From Campylobacter concisus (lineage in GTDB: Bacteria > Campylobacterota > Campylobacteria > Campylobacterales > Campylobacteraceae): a DNA stretch of 64,000 nucleotides. The notes under the pieces were generated by a model. The model was not told where the DNA came from. It was given only the letters and a program-made list of their open reading frames with translations, and ran no database searches. The DNA is taken from NCBI RefSeq assembly GCF_003048775.2, contig NZ_CP049272.1:1674001-1738000 (forward strand). Reading direction: 5' to 3'. Both the position numbers and the translations under genes were made by a program. How positions within the stretch are numbered: the stretch's first letter is position 1; the number at the start of each line of letters is the position of its first letter. Shown here one piece after another: positions 55,693 to 64,000 of the stretch.

Positions 55693-55887
55693 TTACGCCC
55701 CTTGTCTTGTTGCACTAATTGCAGTGTTGATCTGAGCTATCTCTTTGCGAACAGCACTAATCTCATTAGGGTTGCTTAACTGCATAGTTTTTAGCTTTTG
55801 TCTTAAAGTAAATAAAAGCACCTTTTTCTCTTTTAGCAACGCGTTTAATTCTGCAACGCTCTTATCTTTTAACTCAGTATATTTCAT
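55693..55887 (-). CDS. rpmC: 50S ribosomal protein L29
   Basis: A 64-residue L29 from the ATG at 55887; a GTG two codons earlier is possible. Helical hairpin with [20 protein letters not shown] and [20 protein letters not shown]. It overlaps rplP by 14 bases; binding place for trigger factor and SRP at the tunnel exit. Confidence 0.95.
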
Positions 55888-56299
55888 TTTCACTCTCTCG
55901 CGTTACAAATTTTGATTTGAAAGGAAGTTTGTGTAAAGCCAAAGTTAGAGCTTCACGAGCTAACTCTTCGCTAACACCAGCCATTTCAAATATTATACGA
56001 CCAGGTTTGATATTCATAACCCACTCTTCAACTCCAGCCTTACCTTTACCCATACGAGTTTGTAGAGGTTTTTTAGTAAGTGGCTTATCAGGGAAAACCC
56101 TAATCCAAATTTTAGCCTGTCTTTTTACGTGACGAGTTAGAGCTTGACGAGCAGCTTCTATTTGGCGAGAATTTATTCTGCCAGCTTCAACAGCTTTAAG
56201 TGCAAATTCGCCAGTTGCTAAAGATGCTCCACGAGTCGCATAACCACGGTTGCGACCTTTCATTTGCTTACGAAATTTCGTTCTTTTAGGCATCAACAT
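55874..56299 (-). CDS. rplP: 50S ribosomal protein L16
   Basis: A 141-residue L16 with the family start [19 protein letters not shown] and the region [20 protein letters not shown]. It contacts A-site tRNA. Confidence 0.98.
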
Positions 56300-56301
56300 A
56301 A

Positions 56302-57000
56302 TTATTTACCTCTTCTTGCTCTACGTGTTTTCTTAGGTGCTTCTTCTTCAGTTTTCTCAGGTTGAACACCTTTTTGAAGAACTTCACCTTTAAAAATCCA
56401 TACTTTAATACCTATGTTTCCATAAGTCGTATGAGCCTCAGCTACACCATAATCTATCTTTGCTCTAAGAGTATGAAGCGGAACGCGACCTTCTAGATAC
56501 CACTCGGTTCTTGCCATCTCAGCACCACCTAAACGACCAGCAACTGAAATTTTGATACCTTTAGCGCCTGATTTTTGAGCACCTTGGATAACTTTTTTCA
56601 TAGCACGTCTAAATGCGACACGCTTTTCAAGTTGCATAGCTACGTTTTCAGCAGCAAGTTGAGCTGAAGCTTGAGCTTTTCTTTCTTCTTTGATATTTAC
56701 ATTTACTTCTTTACCGATAAGTTTGCTAACTTCGTTCTTTAGGTTTTCAACATCTTGACCTTTTTTGCCGATGATGATACCAGGACGAGCTGCAACTACG
56801 GTTACACGAAGTTTTTTAGCCGTTCTTTCGATTAGAATTTGGCTGATTCCTGCATAGTAAAGTTTTTTCTTTAAAAATGCACGAATTTTGTAATCTTCAC
56901 CGATATTTTCAGGAAGACTTTGTTTGGTTGGAAACCATCTAGATTCCCAGTTGCGGTTAATTCCTAGTCTAAGACCTATTGGATTTACTTTTTGTCCCAT
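56302..57000 (-). CDS. rpsC: 30S ribosomal protein S3
   Basis: A 232-residue S3: [20 protein letters not shown] start, KH domain with [20 protein letters not shown] (about 70-89), and a basic C-terminal tail ([10 protein letters not shown]). It lines the mRNA entry tunnel. Confidence 0.98.
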   Translation of the reverse strand: MGQKVNPIGLRLGINRNWESRWFPTKQSLPENIGEDYKIRAFLKKKLYYAGISQILIERTAKKLRVTVVAARPGIIIGKKGQDVENLKNEVSKLIGKEVNVNIKEERKAQASAQLAAENVAMQLEKRVAFRRAMKKVIQGAQKSGAKGIKISVAGRLGGAEMARTEWYLEGRVPLHTLRAKIDYGVAEAHTTYGNIGIKVWIFKGEVLQKGVQPEKTEEEAPKKTRRARRGK

Positions 57001-57001
57001 A

Positions 57002-57334
57002 TTATGCTTCCTTCTTTTCAGGTTTAGATACTTCTACCATTACATGAGAAGTAGGTTTGCGAATTTTGCTCGCTGTTCCTCTTGCTCTTGGTCTAAATCT
57101 CTTTAATACAGGACCAGCGTCAACGCGGCAACTAGTTACTACAACCTCTTCTGGCTCAAATCCGCCATTTGCTACTGCTGAGCTAATAGCGTTTGCTATA
57201 AATTTAGCACCACGATTTGGCATAAATTGCAAGCTTGCAAGTGCTAGCTCGGCATTCATGCCTTGAACTTCTCTTGCTATAAGTCTTGCTTTTGTAGGAG
57301 AAAGTCTTACGAATTTTATAATTGCTTTACTCAT
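57002..57334 (-). CDS. rplV: 50S ribosomal protein L22
   Basis: A 110-residue L22 with [20 protein letters not shown] and the tunnel hairpin ending [20 protein letters not shown]. No deletion in the hairpin (which gives macrolide resistance elsewhere) is obvious. Confidence 0.97.
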   Translation of the reverse strand: MSKAIIKFVRLSPTKARLIAREVQGMNAELALASLQFMPNRGAKFIANAISSAVANGGFEPEEVVVTSCRVDAGPVLKRFRPRARGTASKIRKPTSHVMVEVSKPEKKEA

Positions 57335-57345
57335 ATTATCTCCCC

Positions 57346-57627
57346 TTACTTGCCGATTTTCTTTTGCACTGAGCCTTTGTGACCCTTAAATGTGCGCGTT
57401 GGAGCAAATTCGCCAAGTTTATAGCCTATATGATTTTCTGTAACATATACAGGAATAAAGCTCTTGCCATTATGAACGTTAAATGTTAGTCCAATCATTT
57501 CAGGTACAATCGTGCTACGTCTTGACCAAGTCTTGATTGGTTTGTTATCGTTTGCATTTTTTGCGGCAATAACTTTTTTCATTACATGATCATCTACGAA
57601 AGGACCTTTTTTGAGTGATCTTGCCAT
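57346..57627 (-). CDS. rpsS: 30S ribosomal protein S19
   Basis: A 93-residue S19 with [20 protein letters not shown] and [20 protein letters not shown]. It lies in the 30S head. Confidence 0.98.
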   Translation of the reverse strand: MARSLKKGPFVDDHVMKKVIAAKNANDNKPIKTWSRRSTIVPEMIGLTFNVHNGKSFIPVYVTENHIGYKLGEFAPTRTFKGHKGSVQKKIGK

Positions 57628-57629
57628 CT

Positions 57630-58463
57630 CTATTTTCCTTTCCTTCTTGAAATTATAAGCTTATCACTAGCTTTTTTACGGCGAGTCTTAGCACCTTTAG
57701 TTGGTTTACCCCATGGAGTAACTGGGTGACGGCCTGAATTTTTCTTACCTTCACCACCGCCGTGTGGGTGATCAACTGGGTTCATAGCAGAACCACGTGT
57801 TTGTGGGCGGATACCGCGGTAGCGATTACGTCCAGCTTTACCGATAGTGATGTTAGCCCAATCTTCGTTGCCAACTACACCAATACTTGCCATACACTCA
57901 GCTAGTACTTGTCTCATCTCGCCACTTGGCATTCTTAAGATAACGTACTTCTCTTCTTTACCCATTAGCTGAGCATAACCACCAGCTGAACGAGCTATCT
58001 GAGCGCCTTTGCCAGGTTTTAGCTCCACGTTATGAACGATAGTACCAACTGGGATAAATCTTAATTTCATAGCGTTGCCTGGTTTAATATCTAGTGAGCC
58101 CTCATCGATAGATGCGATAACGTCGCCAACATTTAGGCCATTTGGTCTAATAATATAGCGCTTTTCACCATCTTTGTAAGCTATAAGAGCGATACGGCAG
58201 TTTCTGTTTGGATCGTATTCGATTGCTTCAACTTTACCTTCTATACCAAATTTGCGACGTTTAAAGTCGATGATACGATAAAGTTTTTTTGCACCTGCCT
58301 CTTTATGTCTTGAAGTTATACGACCATTGTTATTTCTACCGCCAGATGCAGGTAGTTTAACAAGCAAGCTTCTAACGCTTGGTTTAGCTGTTATATCTTC
58401 AGAGCTTAGTCCAGTGATATATCTGCGACTAGGTGTATATGGTTTATATGATTTTATAGCCAT
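57630..58463 (-). CDS. rplB: 50S ribosomal protein L2
   Basis: A 277-residue L2: [20 protein letters not shown] start, [20 protein letters not shown], and the peptidyl-transferase-near [20 protein letters not shown] with the conserved His. Confidence 0.98.
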   Translation of the reverse strand: MAIKSYKPYTPSRRYITGLSSEDITAKPSVRSLLVKLPASGGRNNNGRITSRHKEAGAKKLYRIIDFKRRKFGIEGKVEAIEYDPNRNCRIALIAYKDGEKRYIIRPNGLNVGDVIASIDEGSLDIKPGNAMKLRFIPVGTIVHNVELKPGKGAQIARSAGGYAQLMGKEEKYVILRMPSGEMRQVLAECMASIGVVGNEDWANITIGKAGRNRYRGIRPQTRGSAMNPVDHPHGGGEGKKNSGRHPVTPWGKPTKGAKTRRKKASDKLIISRRKGK

Positions 58464-58464
58464 C

Positions 58465-58746
58465 TTACGCCTCCGTATTTTCTAGGCTTACGCCTTCAGG
58501 TAACTTAACGTAGAATTTCTTTATCTCGTCACGTTGGCCTGCTCTTCCTCTAAAACGCTTAACCTTGCCGCTAATTCTAAGTGAATTTACGCGAACAGGC
58601 GTTACTCCAAAATACTCTTGTAAAACCGCTTTTAAGCTGTTTTTTGTAACTCTTGGTGAAGTTTGGATAACAACAACGCCTTGTTCTTGAAGGCCTAGAG
58701 TTTTTTCTGTATAAATAATTGTTTTGATATCAGTTATATCCGCCAT
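58465..58746 (-). CDS. rplW: 50S ribosomal protein L23
   Basis: A 93-residue L23 with [20 protein letters not shown] and [20 protein letters not shown]. It forms the tunnel exit docking site for trigger factor. Confidence 0.97.
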
Positions 58747-58747
58747 T

Positions 58748-59362
58748 TTAGCCCTCTTTTGTTATAGTTTTTAGTGCAGCTTTTTCAATAATAACCGAAC
58801 TAAATGTAGAGACAAGATAAGCATTTACCTCATTTGCATCTACTACATAGCAGTTTGCTAAATTTCTAAAAGCAAGTAGTGTTTTATCGTCTAGTAAATC
58901 TTTAACGATAAGCGCGTCTTTTACTTTTAAATTTTTGATGATATTAGCTGCATCTTTTGTCTTTCCAGACTCGATTGAGATGCTATCTACTGCGAAAATT
59001 TTACCATCTTGTGCTTTTACTGCCAAAGCGTACTCAAGAGCTAGTCTTTTTTGTTTTTTATTGACTTTTTGAAAATAGTTTTTCTCGTTTGTTGGACCAA
59101 ATGCAACTGCACCGCCTACCCAAACGTTAGTTCTAGTTGAACCCGCTCTTGCACCACCACGTCCTTTTTGTCTCCATGGTTTTTTACCACCACCGCTTAC
59201 AAAAGCACGACTTTTAGTATGAGCCGTATTTGCTCTTATACCAGCAAGGTAAGATTTTACATAAAGATATAGGTTGTGCGGATTTACTTCAGCGTAGCTT
59301 GCAGGAAGCTCTAGCTCGCCTGAATTTTCAAATTTATCGTTTAATACGTGAATTTTACTCAT
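58748..59362 (-). CDS. rplD: 50S ribosomal protein L4
   Basis: A 204-residue L4 with the tunnel loop [20 protein letters not shown] (about 56-75) and [20 protein letters not shown]. In E. coli L4 controls the S10 operon. It overlaps rplC by four bases. The [16 protein letters not shown] loop reads [12 protein letters not shown]. Confidence 0.98.
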
Positions 59363-59937
59363 TTTACAATCCTTATTTTACCCATTGCACCATTGTGACC
59401 AGGAACGCAACCTTTTACAACTACGATGCCATTTTGAGCGTCAAAGCTTATTAGCTCGTTTTTAACAGTAACTTTCTCATTACCCATGTGTCCTGCCATT
59501 TTCATACCTGGTTGAACACGACCTGGCCATTCGCAGTTACCAATTGAACCGTGGCGTCTGTGGAAACGTGAGCCGTGGCTTTTTGGACCACCACCAAAAC
59601 CATGTCTTTTTACCACGCCTTGGTAGCCTCTACCTTTTGAGTTAAAGCTAACTTTTAAAATTTTAGCCTCATTTAATGGTGTAAAGTCTAGGTTTCCAAC
59701 TTCGCTATTAGCTACTTCAAGCGTAGCAAATTTGTTAAATTCTGCAGTCAGATTGTATTTCTTTTGCTGACCAGCGATAGCTTTGTTGTTTGCTTTAGTG
59801 TGGGCATACGCTACGATAGCACGTTTGTTTTCGTCGATCTCACATACTTTAGCCTCAACTAGCTTAAGTAGTGTAACTGGCGTACTCTTCGTGGCAATCG
59901 TTCTACTCATGCCTATTTTTTCTACAATATATTCCAT
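59359..59937 (-). CDS. rplC: 50S ribosomal protein L3
   Basis: A 192-residue L3 beginning [20 protein letters not shown] with the central loop [20 protein letters not shown] and [20 protein letters not shown]. Early assembly protein near the peptidyl-transferase centre. Confidence 0.98.
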   Translation of the reverse strand: MEYIVEKIGMSRTIATKSTPVTLLKLVEAKVCEIDENKRAIVAYAHTKANNKAIAGQQKKYNLTAEFNKFATLEVANSEVGNLDFTPLNEAKILKVSFNSKGRGYQGVVKRHGFGGGPKSHGSRFHRRHGSIGNCEWPGRVQPGMKMAGHMGNEKVTVKNELISFDAQNGIVVVKGCVPGHNGAMGKIRIVK

Positions 59938-59957
59938 ACTCTTATCCTTTTGTCCGC

Positions 59958-60266
59958 TTATTTCATCGCACGAACTTCGACATTAACTTCTGGAGCCAGG
60001 TCGAGTTTTGTTAGGCTATCTACAGTTTCTGGAGTAGCAGCTACGATGTCAAGCATACGAGCGTGTATTCTCATCTCAAACTGCTCACGTGAGTCTTTGT
60101 TGATGTGTGGAGATTTTAAGACTGTATAGCGTTTGATCTTTGTAGGCATTGGTACCGGGCCACGAACGTCGGCACCTGTTCGTTTGACAGCTTCTACGAT
60201 TGCTGCAACAGTGCGGTCTAGAACTCTATGGTCGTAAGCTTTTAGCTTTAACCTGATTCTTTCCAT
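59958..60266 (-). CDS. rpsJ: 30S ribosomal protein S10
   Basis: A 102-residue S10 from the ATG at 60266 ([20 protein letters not shown]); ten earlier codons in frame are in the leader. [20 protein letters not shown] and [16 protein letters not shown] complete the family. First gene of the supercluster. Confidence 0.98.
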   Translation of the reverse strand: MERIRLKLKAYDHRVLDRTVAAIVEAVKRTGADVRGPVPMPTKIKRYTVLKSPHINKDSREQFEMRIHARMLDIVAATPETVDSLTKLDLAPEVNVEVRAMK

Positions 60267-60289
60267 GTGTTTTCCTTTAAAAAGAACTT

Positions 60290-60368
60290 GTCGCAAACTC
60301 GCGACCTCTTTACATCAAAATAACTCGCATAGGATCAAGCGATCGTACGAGCAAAGACGCTTGTCTTT
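60290..60368 (-). promoter_or_regulatory. S10 operon leader with two hairpins
   Basis: In the 5' leader between the promoter and rpsJ are GTCGC-AAACTC-GCGAC (60290-60305) and AAAGAC-GCTT-GTCTTT (60353-60368). E. coli has an L4-binding leader here; these are smaller and no similarity can be shown. Confidence 0.4.
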
Positions 60369-60400
60369 TCGTAAAGAGAACGCGATTTTACAAAAAAGCT

Positions 60401-60406
60401 ATTATA
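60401..60406 (-). promoter_or_regulatory. promoter -10 box of the S10-spc-alpha supercluster
   Basis: The reverse strand reads TTGACAACTATAATAGC. TATAAT is perfect; the TTGACA is too close (2 bases) to act as a -35 box. Leader length about 130 bases. Confidence 0.6.
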
Positions 60407-60523
60407 GTTGTCAAGAAAAACGTTATTTTTTGATGAATTTTGATTAATTATTTCCTTTTAATAAGGAAGATATAAAATTTAAAAAGATAAGATTCCAAGA
60501 AATTAAAATTTTAAAGAGAAAAG

Positions 60524-63502
60524 ATGCCGATCTTTAATACAAAATTCTTACTAACCCAAGATCAAGACGAGGAGAAGCTTAAAAAGCGTTATATAAATTT
60601 GCAAATGTATCAGGCAAAAGCTAGCGACATTAAGAGCTTCAAAGAAGAGAAATTTCAAACTCAGTTTCTAAAAGATATCTTTGAAGACTGCCTTGGCTAC
60701 ACTTTGGACACTACTAATCCTACAAATTTCAATCTTGAGCGTGAGAAAAAGAACGAAACTGACGGCAAAAAGGCAGATGGGGCGATACTTATAAATGGCG
60801 AAGTTAGATGCGTGATCGAGCTAAAAGATCAGACCACACAGCATCTTGATAAAACTCCGTCCAGCCGCGAGCTTAGCCCAGTGGATCAAGCTTTTCGCTA
60901 TCTTATCTCGCATGAAAATGCCAAATATGTCGTTGTTTCAAATTTTAATGAACTGCGTTTTTACATCGGCAATAAAACAACATTTGAAAAATTTGACCTT
61001 TTTACAGCAAACTTTGACGAGTTTAAAAGACTTCATTTACTGCTTAGCTTTGAGAGCATTAGCACGGATCTGCCGCTAAAGCTAAAAGAGAAATTTGCCA
61101 CTCACGAGCGTGAAATTTCAAACAAATTTTATAAAGACTTTAGCGCATTTAGGCTCACTCTTTTTAAAAATATTTGCAAAAACAATACTAGCGTTGATAA
61201 AAATAGGCTTTTAAGCCTAACTCAAAAACTATGTGATAGGTTTGTCTTTATACTATTTGCTGAAGACCGCGGGCTACTAAGACTTCGCACGATAGCTGAG
61301 ATAAAAGATAAATTTCAAAACCAAGTTACTGAGCTTAGTTTTTATGACTTTTACAAAATTTACTTTAAAGCCATTGATGAAGGCAGTGAACGTCTTGATA
61401 TCAAACGCTATAATGGCGGTCTTTTTGCCGCAGACACTGAGCTTGATGCGCTAAAGATAGACGATAGCGTACTTGAAGCACAGTTTTTAAGCGACTATGA
61501 CTTTTTAAGCGACATCGGTGTAAATATCCTAGGACATATCTTTGAAAGCTCACTAAACGACCTTGAAGAGCTAAATGCGCAAATAAATGGTAATGAATTT
61601 GATGCCAAACAGAGCAAACGTAAAAAAGATGGCATATTTTATACACCAGAGTTTATAACAGAATTTATAGTTGAAAATTCACTTGGCATGCTTTGTAAAG
61701 CTAAAAAAGATGAGCTAGGGCTTGATCTAAATGAGCTATTAGCACCAAAAAACCCAAAAAAATTAACCAAAGCAGAAAGTGAGATCAAAGACAAAATTTA
61801 TGCTTACCGCGAGTGGCTCTTATCCCTTAAGATACTTGATCCAGCTTGCGGCTCTGGTGCATTTTTAAACCAAGCTTTAGAATTTCTAATTGCCGAGCAT
61901 GGCGCATTAGACACTTACCGCAAAGTATATGAGGGCGAGGGCTTGGGACTTTACGATATAGAAAGCACCATTTTAGAAAACAACCTTTACGGCGTAGATA
62001 TAAATGCCGATGCGGTCGAGATCGCTAGGCTATCTCTTTGGCTCCGCACAGCTGTAAAGGGACGAGTTTTGACAGATCTTAGTAAAAATTTAGTAGCAGC
62101 AAACTCGCTTTTAGAATTTCCTTTTGACTTTAAATTTGATGTCGTTATCGGCAATCCTCCCTATGTCAGACAAGAGGCGATAAAAGAGCAAAAGCCTGCC
62201 TTACAAGAATATAAAGTTTATAGTGGCACGGCTGATTTGTTTGTCTATTTTTATGAGCTTGGCATTACACATCTAAAAGAAAATGGGTTTTTAGGTTTTA
62301 TATGTTCAAACAAATTTTTCCGTGCCAGCTATGGTGAAAATTTACGTAAATTTATATTAGAAAATACGCAAATAACACACATTATTGATTTTACTGGGGT
62401 TAAAGTTTTTGAAGACGCGAGCGTAGATAGTGCAATTACTATTTTTAGAAAAATAAGAGCCGGTGAAAATTCAAAATTTGATTTCCTAGCTTCAAGTACC
62501 ATAAATTTAAAAACGCAAAAATTTATCCAAATACCACAATCCACGCTAAACGAAACAAATTTTACTTTTTTAGATAAGAGCAAATTTGAGCTAAAAAGCA
62601 AGATCGAAAAAGTTGCAGAGCCATTAAAAAATTGGGGCATAAAAATTCATTCTGGTATCAAAACAGGACTAAATGAAGTATTTATTATTGATAGTGACAC
62701 CCGTGATAAAATTTTAAATAACTGCACTGGAGAAGAAAGAGAGCGGACACAAAAGCTCATTAGGCCGATCTTAAGGGGTCAAGATATAAAGCGTTATGAC
62801 TATGAGTGGGCTGGGCTGTGGCTCATTTGCACTTTTCCGGCATTAAAGATAGATATTGAAAATTTTCCAAGTCTTAAGGGATATTTACAAAATTTCTTGC
62901 CTTATATAGCACAAAGTGGCGAAACCATAAATGGTAAAAAATGTCGCAAAAAAACATCAAATAAGTGGTTTGAGACGCAAGACAATATCGCTTATTATGA
63001 GGAATTCGAAAAAGAGAAAATTTTATGTGCAAAAATTGTGCAAAGTCCAAAATTTGCTTACGATACAAATAATAATATTCCAAACAATACTGCATATTGC
63101 ATAACTGGCGAAAATTTAAAATTTTTATTAGCTTTTTTAAATTCAACAGCTGTTTATAAAATTTTCAACTTTTTCTATGCTGGAGGCGGACTTGAAGGCG
63201 AAATAACAACAAATCGCTTAGAAATTTTGCCTATCCCACAAATCACGCCACAAAATGAAAATTTAGCAAACGAGATAATAAATTTGGTCGATGAAATTTT
63301 AAAGGCCAATGGAAAAAACAAGCTTTACGAGAAGCACATGTCTGCTTTAAATCTTGATGAAAAGCTAGAAGCCAAAGAAAATATCGACGCGCTAAACGAC
63401 AAAATCAAGGCAAGCGACGAAAAAATAGACAAACTTGTTTTTGAGCTTTATGAACTAACAAGCGATGAGCTCGCGCTTATAGCGGGGGGGGGGGGGAATT
63501 GA
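60524..63502 (+). CDS. type IIG restriction-modification enzyme (Eco57I-like)
   Basis: A 992-residue single-chain endonuclease and adenine methylase. A PD-(D/E)XK nuclease is at the N-terminus: Asp85 in KADGAILI and Glu99-X-Lys101 in VIELKD. The methylase has motif I LDPACGSGAFLNQ (DPACGSG 439-445) and motif IV GNPPYVRQ (NPPY 544-547). A target-recognition region (about 700-960) follows, with the usual end KIDKLVFELYELTSDELALI. The last codons lie in a 13-G tract and give AGGGGN before TGA. Because the family's normal C-terminal end is already present, all tract lengths would yield an almost full enzyme. Divergent from the S10 operon, a spot where a foreign gene can be inserted. Confidence 0.93.
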   Translation: MPIFNTKFLLTQDQDEEKLKKRYINLQMYQAKASDIKSFKEEKFQTQFLKDIFEDCLGYTLDTTNPTNFNLEREKKNETDGKKADGAILINGEVRCVIELKDQTTQHLDKTPSSRELSPVDQAFRYLISHENAKYVVVSNFNELRFYIGNKTTFEKFDLFTANFDEFKRLHLLLSFESISTDLPLKLKEKFATHEREISNKFYKDFSAFRLTLFKNICKNNTSVDKNRLLSLTQKLCDRFVFILFAEDRGLLRLRTIAEIKDKFQNQVTELSFYDFYKIYFKAIDEGSERLDIKRYNGGLFAADTELDALKIDDSVLEAQFLSDYDFLSDIGVNILGHIFESSLNDLEELNAQINGNEFDAKQSKRKKDGIFYTPEFITEFIVENSLGMLCKAKKDELGLDLNELLAPKNPKKLTKAESEIKDKIYAYREWLLSLKILDPACGSGAFLNQALEFLIAEHGALDTYRKVYEGEGLGLYDIESTILENNLYGVDINADAVEIARLSLWLRTAVKGRVLTDLSKNLVAANSLLEFPFDFKFDVVIGNPPYVRQEAIKEQKPALQEYKVYSGTADLFVYFYELGITHLKENGFLGFICSNKFFRASYGENLRKFILENTQITHIIDFTGVKVFEDASVDSAITIFRKIRAGENSKFDFLASSTINLKTQKFIQIPQSTLNETNFTFLDKSKFELKSKIEKVAEPLKNWGIKIHSGIKTGLNEVFIIDSDTRDKILNNCTGEERERTQKLIRPILRGQDIKRYDYEWAGLWLICTFPALKIDIENFPSLKGYLQNFLPYIAQSGETINGKKCRKKTSNKWFETQDNIAYYEEFEKEKILCAKIVQSPKFAYDTNNNIPNNTAYCITGENLKFLLAFLNSTAVYKIFNFFYAGGGLEGEITTNRLEILPIPQITPQNENLANEIINLVDEILKANGKNKLYEKHMSALNLDEKLEAKENIDALNDKIKASDEKIDKLVFELYELTSDELALIAGGGGN
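63484..63496 (+). repeat. 13-G homopolymer tract at the end of the R-M gene
   Basis: Thirteen consecutive G (first is the third base of a GCG codon). Such tracts slip during replication in Campylobacter. With 12 G the frame would run 28 residues further to a TAA at 63582-63584, inside the next gene; with 14 G it would end after GELTV. Confidence 0.92.
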
Positions 63503-63546
63503 CGGTATAACAAAAATTTACATATACATCTTACAAAGGGGAGAAA

Positions 63547-64000
63547 ATGAACCAATTAGAGCTTTATTACAATCAGCCGCTTAAATCAAGTAAATTTATC
63601 CCCAGGAAATACGAAATCATCTCGCCAAAAACGCTTATCGTTGGCGCCATTTCAAGTGGCAAAACAGCCCTTGTTTATGAGTTTTTGAGCCATTATAAAA
63701 GCGAAGAGAGACTTTATGTAAATTTAGACGATCTAAGGATAGACAGAACCTTACTTTTAGCAAATTTAAAAGAATTTTTAGAAAAAAATACCCAGATAAA
63801 GGTGCTCGCAGTTGAAAATTTACAAGCTACTGACCTTGCAAATTTAGACTTTTTAAAGGGCGCAACACTTGAAAATATTATCCTTACAAGCAAGGAATTT
63901 TCACTCACGATTGACGGCTTTGCTCGCATAAATTTAAACTATCTCGATTACGAGGAATTTATACTATTTTTTAAGAAAAATTTGGATCAAGATCTGCTTT
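63547..64000 (+). CDS. AAA-type ATPase, N-terminal part
   Basis: The gene runs past the window end; 151 codons are visible from the ATG at 63547, which follows AAAGGGGAGAAA. Walker A is GAISSGKT at about residues 33-40, followed by YVNLDDLRID, and a Walker B-like VLAVENL strand. This layout (P-loop, then L-YVNLDD) matches the AAA_14/DUF4143-type ATPases of unknown biological role, which often have a C-terminal DUF4143 domain. It starts 44 bases after the R-M stop and overlaps an alternative R-M frame. A link to restriction is not shown. Confidence 0.75.
   Translation, partial: MNQLELYYNQPLKSSKFIPRKYEIISPKTLIVGAISSGKTALVYEFLSHYKSEERLYVNLDDLRIDRTLLLANLKEFLEKNTQIKVLAVENLQATDLANLDFLKGATLENIILTSKEFSLTIDGFARINLNYLDYEEFILFFKKNLDQDLL

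Noticed and set aside
60524..63502. On/off phase switch of the R-M enzyme through the G tract
   Set aside because: The tract lies after the normal C-terminal end, so no tract length removes a domain.

Overview
The window is chromosomal DNA from a Campylobacter-type organism (Campylobacterota, Epsilonproteobacteria), most like Campylobacter concisus. The signs are an AT-rich sequence with TATAAT-type promoters, a clade II N2O-respiration cluster of the Wolinella/Campylobacter type, the gene order NifU-like / murE / ybaB / PDZ protein / ispA / tkt known from Campylobacter jejuni, a ribosomal-protein supercluster without rpmD, a zinc-type S14, and a homopolymeric G tract in a restriction-modification gene. 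The species is an inference; all functions come from reading the sequence by eye.

Layout. 0-1.6 kb: end of an NFACT/RqcH-type gene, two small unknown genes and a secreted ComEA-like HhH protein. 1.7-7.3 kb: a complete minus-strand rRNA operon (16S, tRNA-Ile, tRNA-Ala, 23S, 5S) with long processing stems. 7.4-15.7 kb: metabolic and transport genes: RidA, a two-subunit class I fumarase, a CorC/HlyC-type membrane protein, an NSS sodium symporter, a DUF411 copper-type protein, an SbmA/BacA-like protein and an M48 lipoprotein protease. 15.7-17.7 kb is a decayed patch with a GNAT pseudogene, a tRNA-Ser, gene fragments and small unknown genes. 17.8-21.0 kb is an iron-uptake unit: a PepSY membrane protein and a TonB-dependent siderophore receptor broken by one amber codon, with a Fur-box-like palindrome upstream.

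21.9-31.5 kb is the nitrous-oxide respiration operon, transcribed leftward: a NapL-like periplasmic protein, nosZ with a fused cytochrome c domain, nosB, nosD, nosG, two cytochromes c, nosH, nosF and nosY. A strong intrinsic terminator lies between nosZ and nosB. NosZ reduces N2O; the ferredoxin-type proteins NosG and NosH and the cytochromes would bring electrons, and NosDFY would serve copper-site assembly. 31.9-33.9 kb: moaC, a DUF493 gene and a long helical protein. 34-41.7 kb: uppP, tkt, and a tightly overlapping operon for cell wall, isoprenoid and Fe-S functions (nifU-like, TPR-like, murE, panD, ybaB, PDZ protein, ispA).

41.8-44.9 kb is an SsuABC/NMT1-type ABC importer whose operon starts with a small protein that seems to keep the four H-cluster cysteines of [FeFe]-hydrogenases. 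This is the most unusual combination in the window. 45.0-46.0 kb is an unknown gene. 46.3-60.4 kb is the S10-spc-alpha ribosomal protein supercluster with secY, map, infA and rpoA, closed by a clear UUCG terminator. 60.5-64.0 kb: a type IIG restriction-modification gene with a 13-G tract at its last codons, then the start of an AAA-type ATPase cut by the window end.
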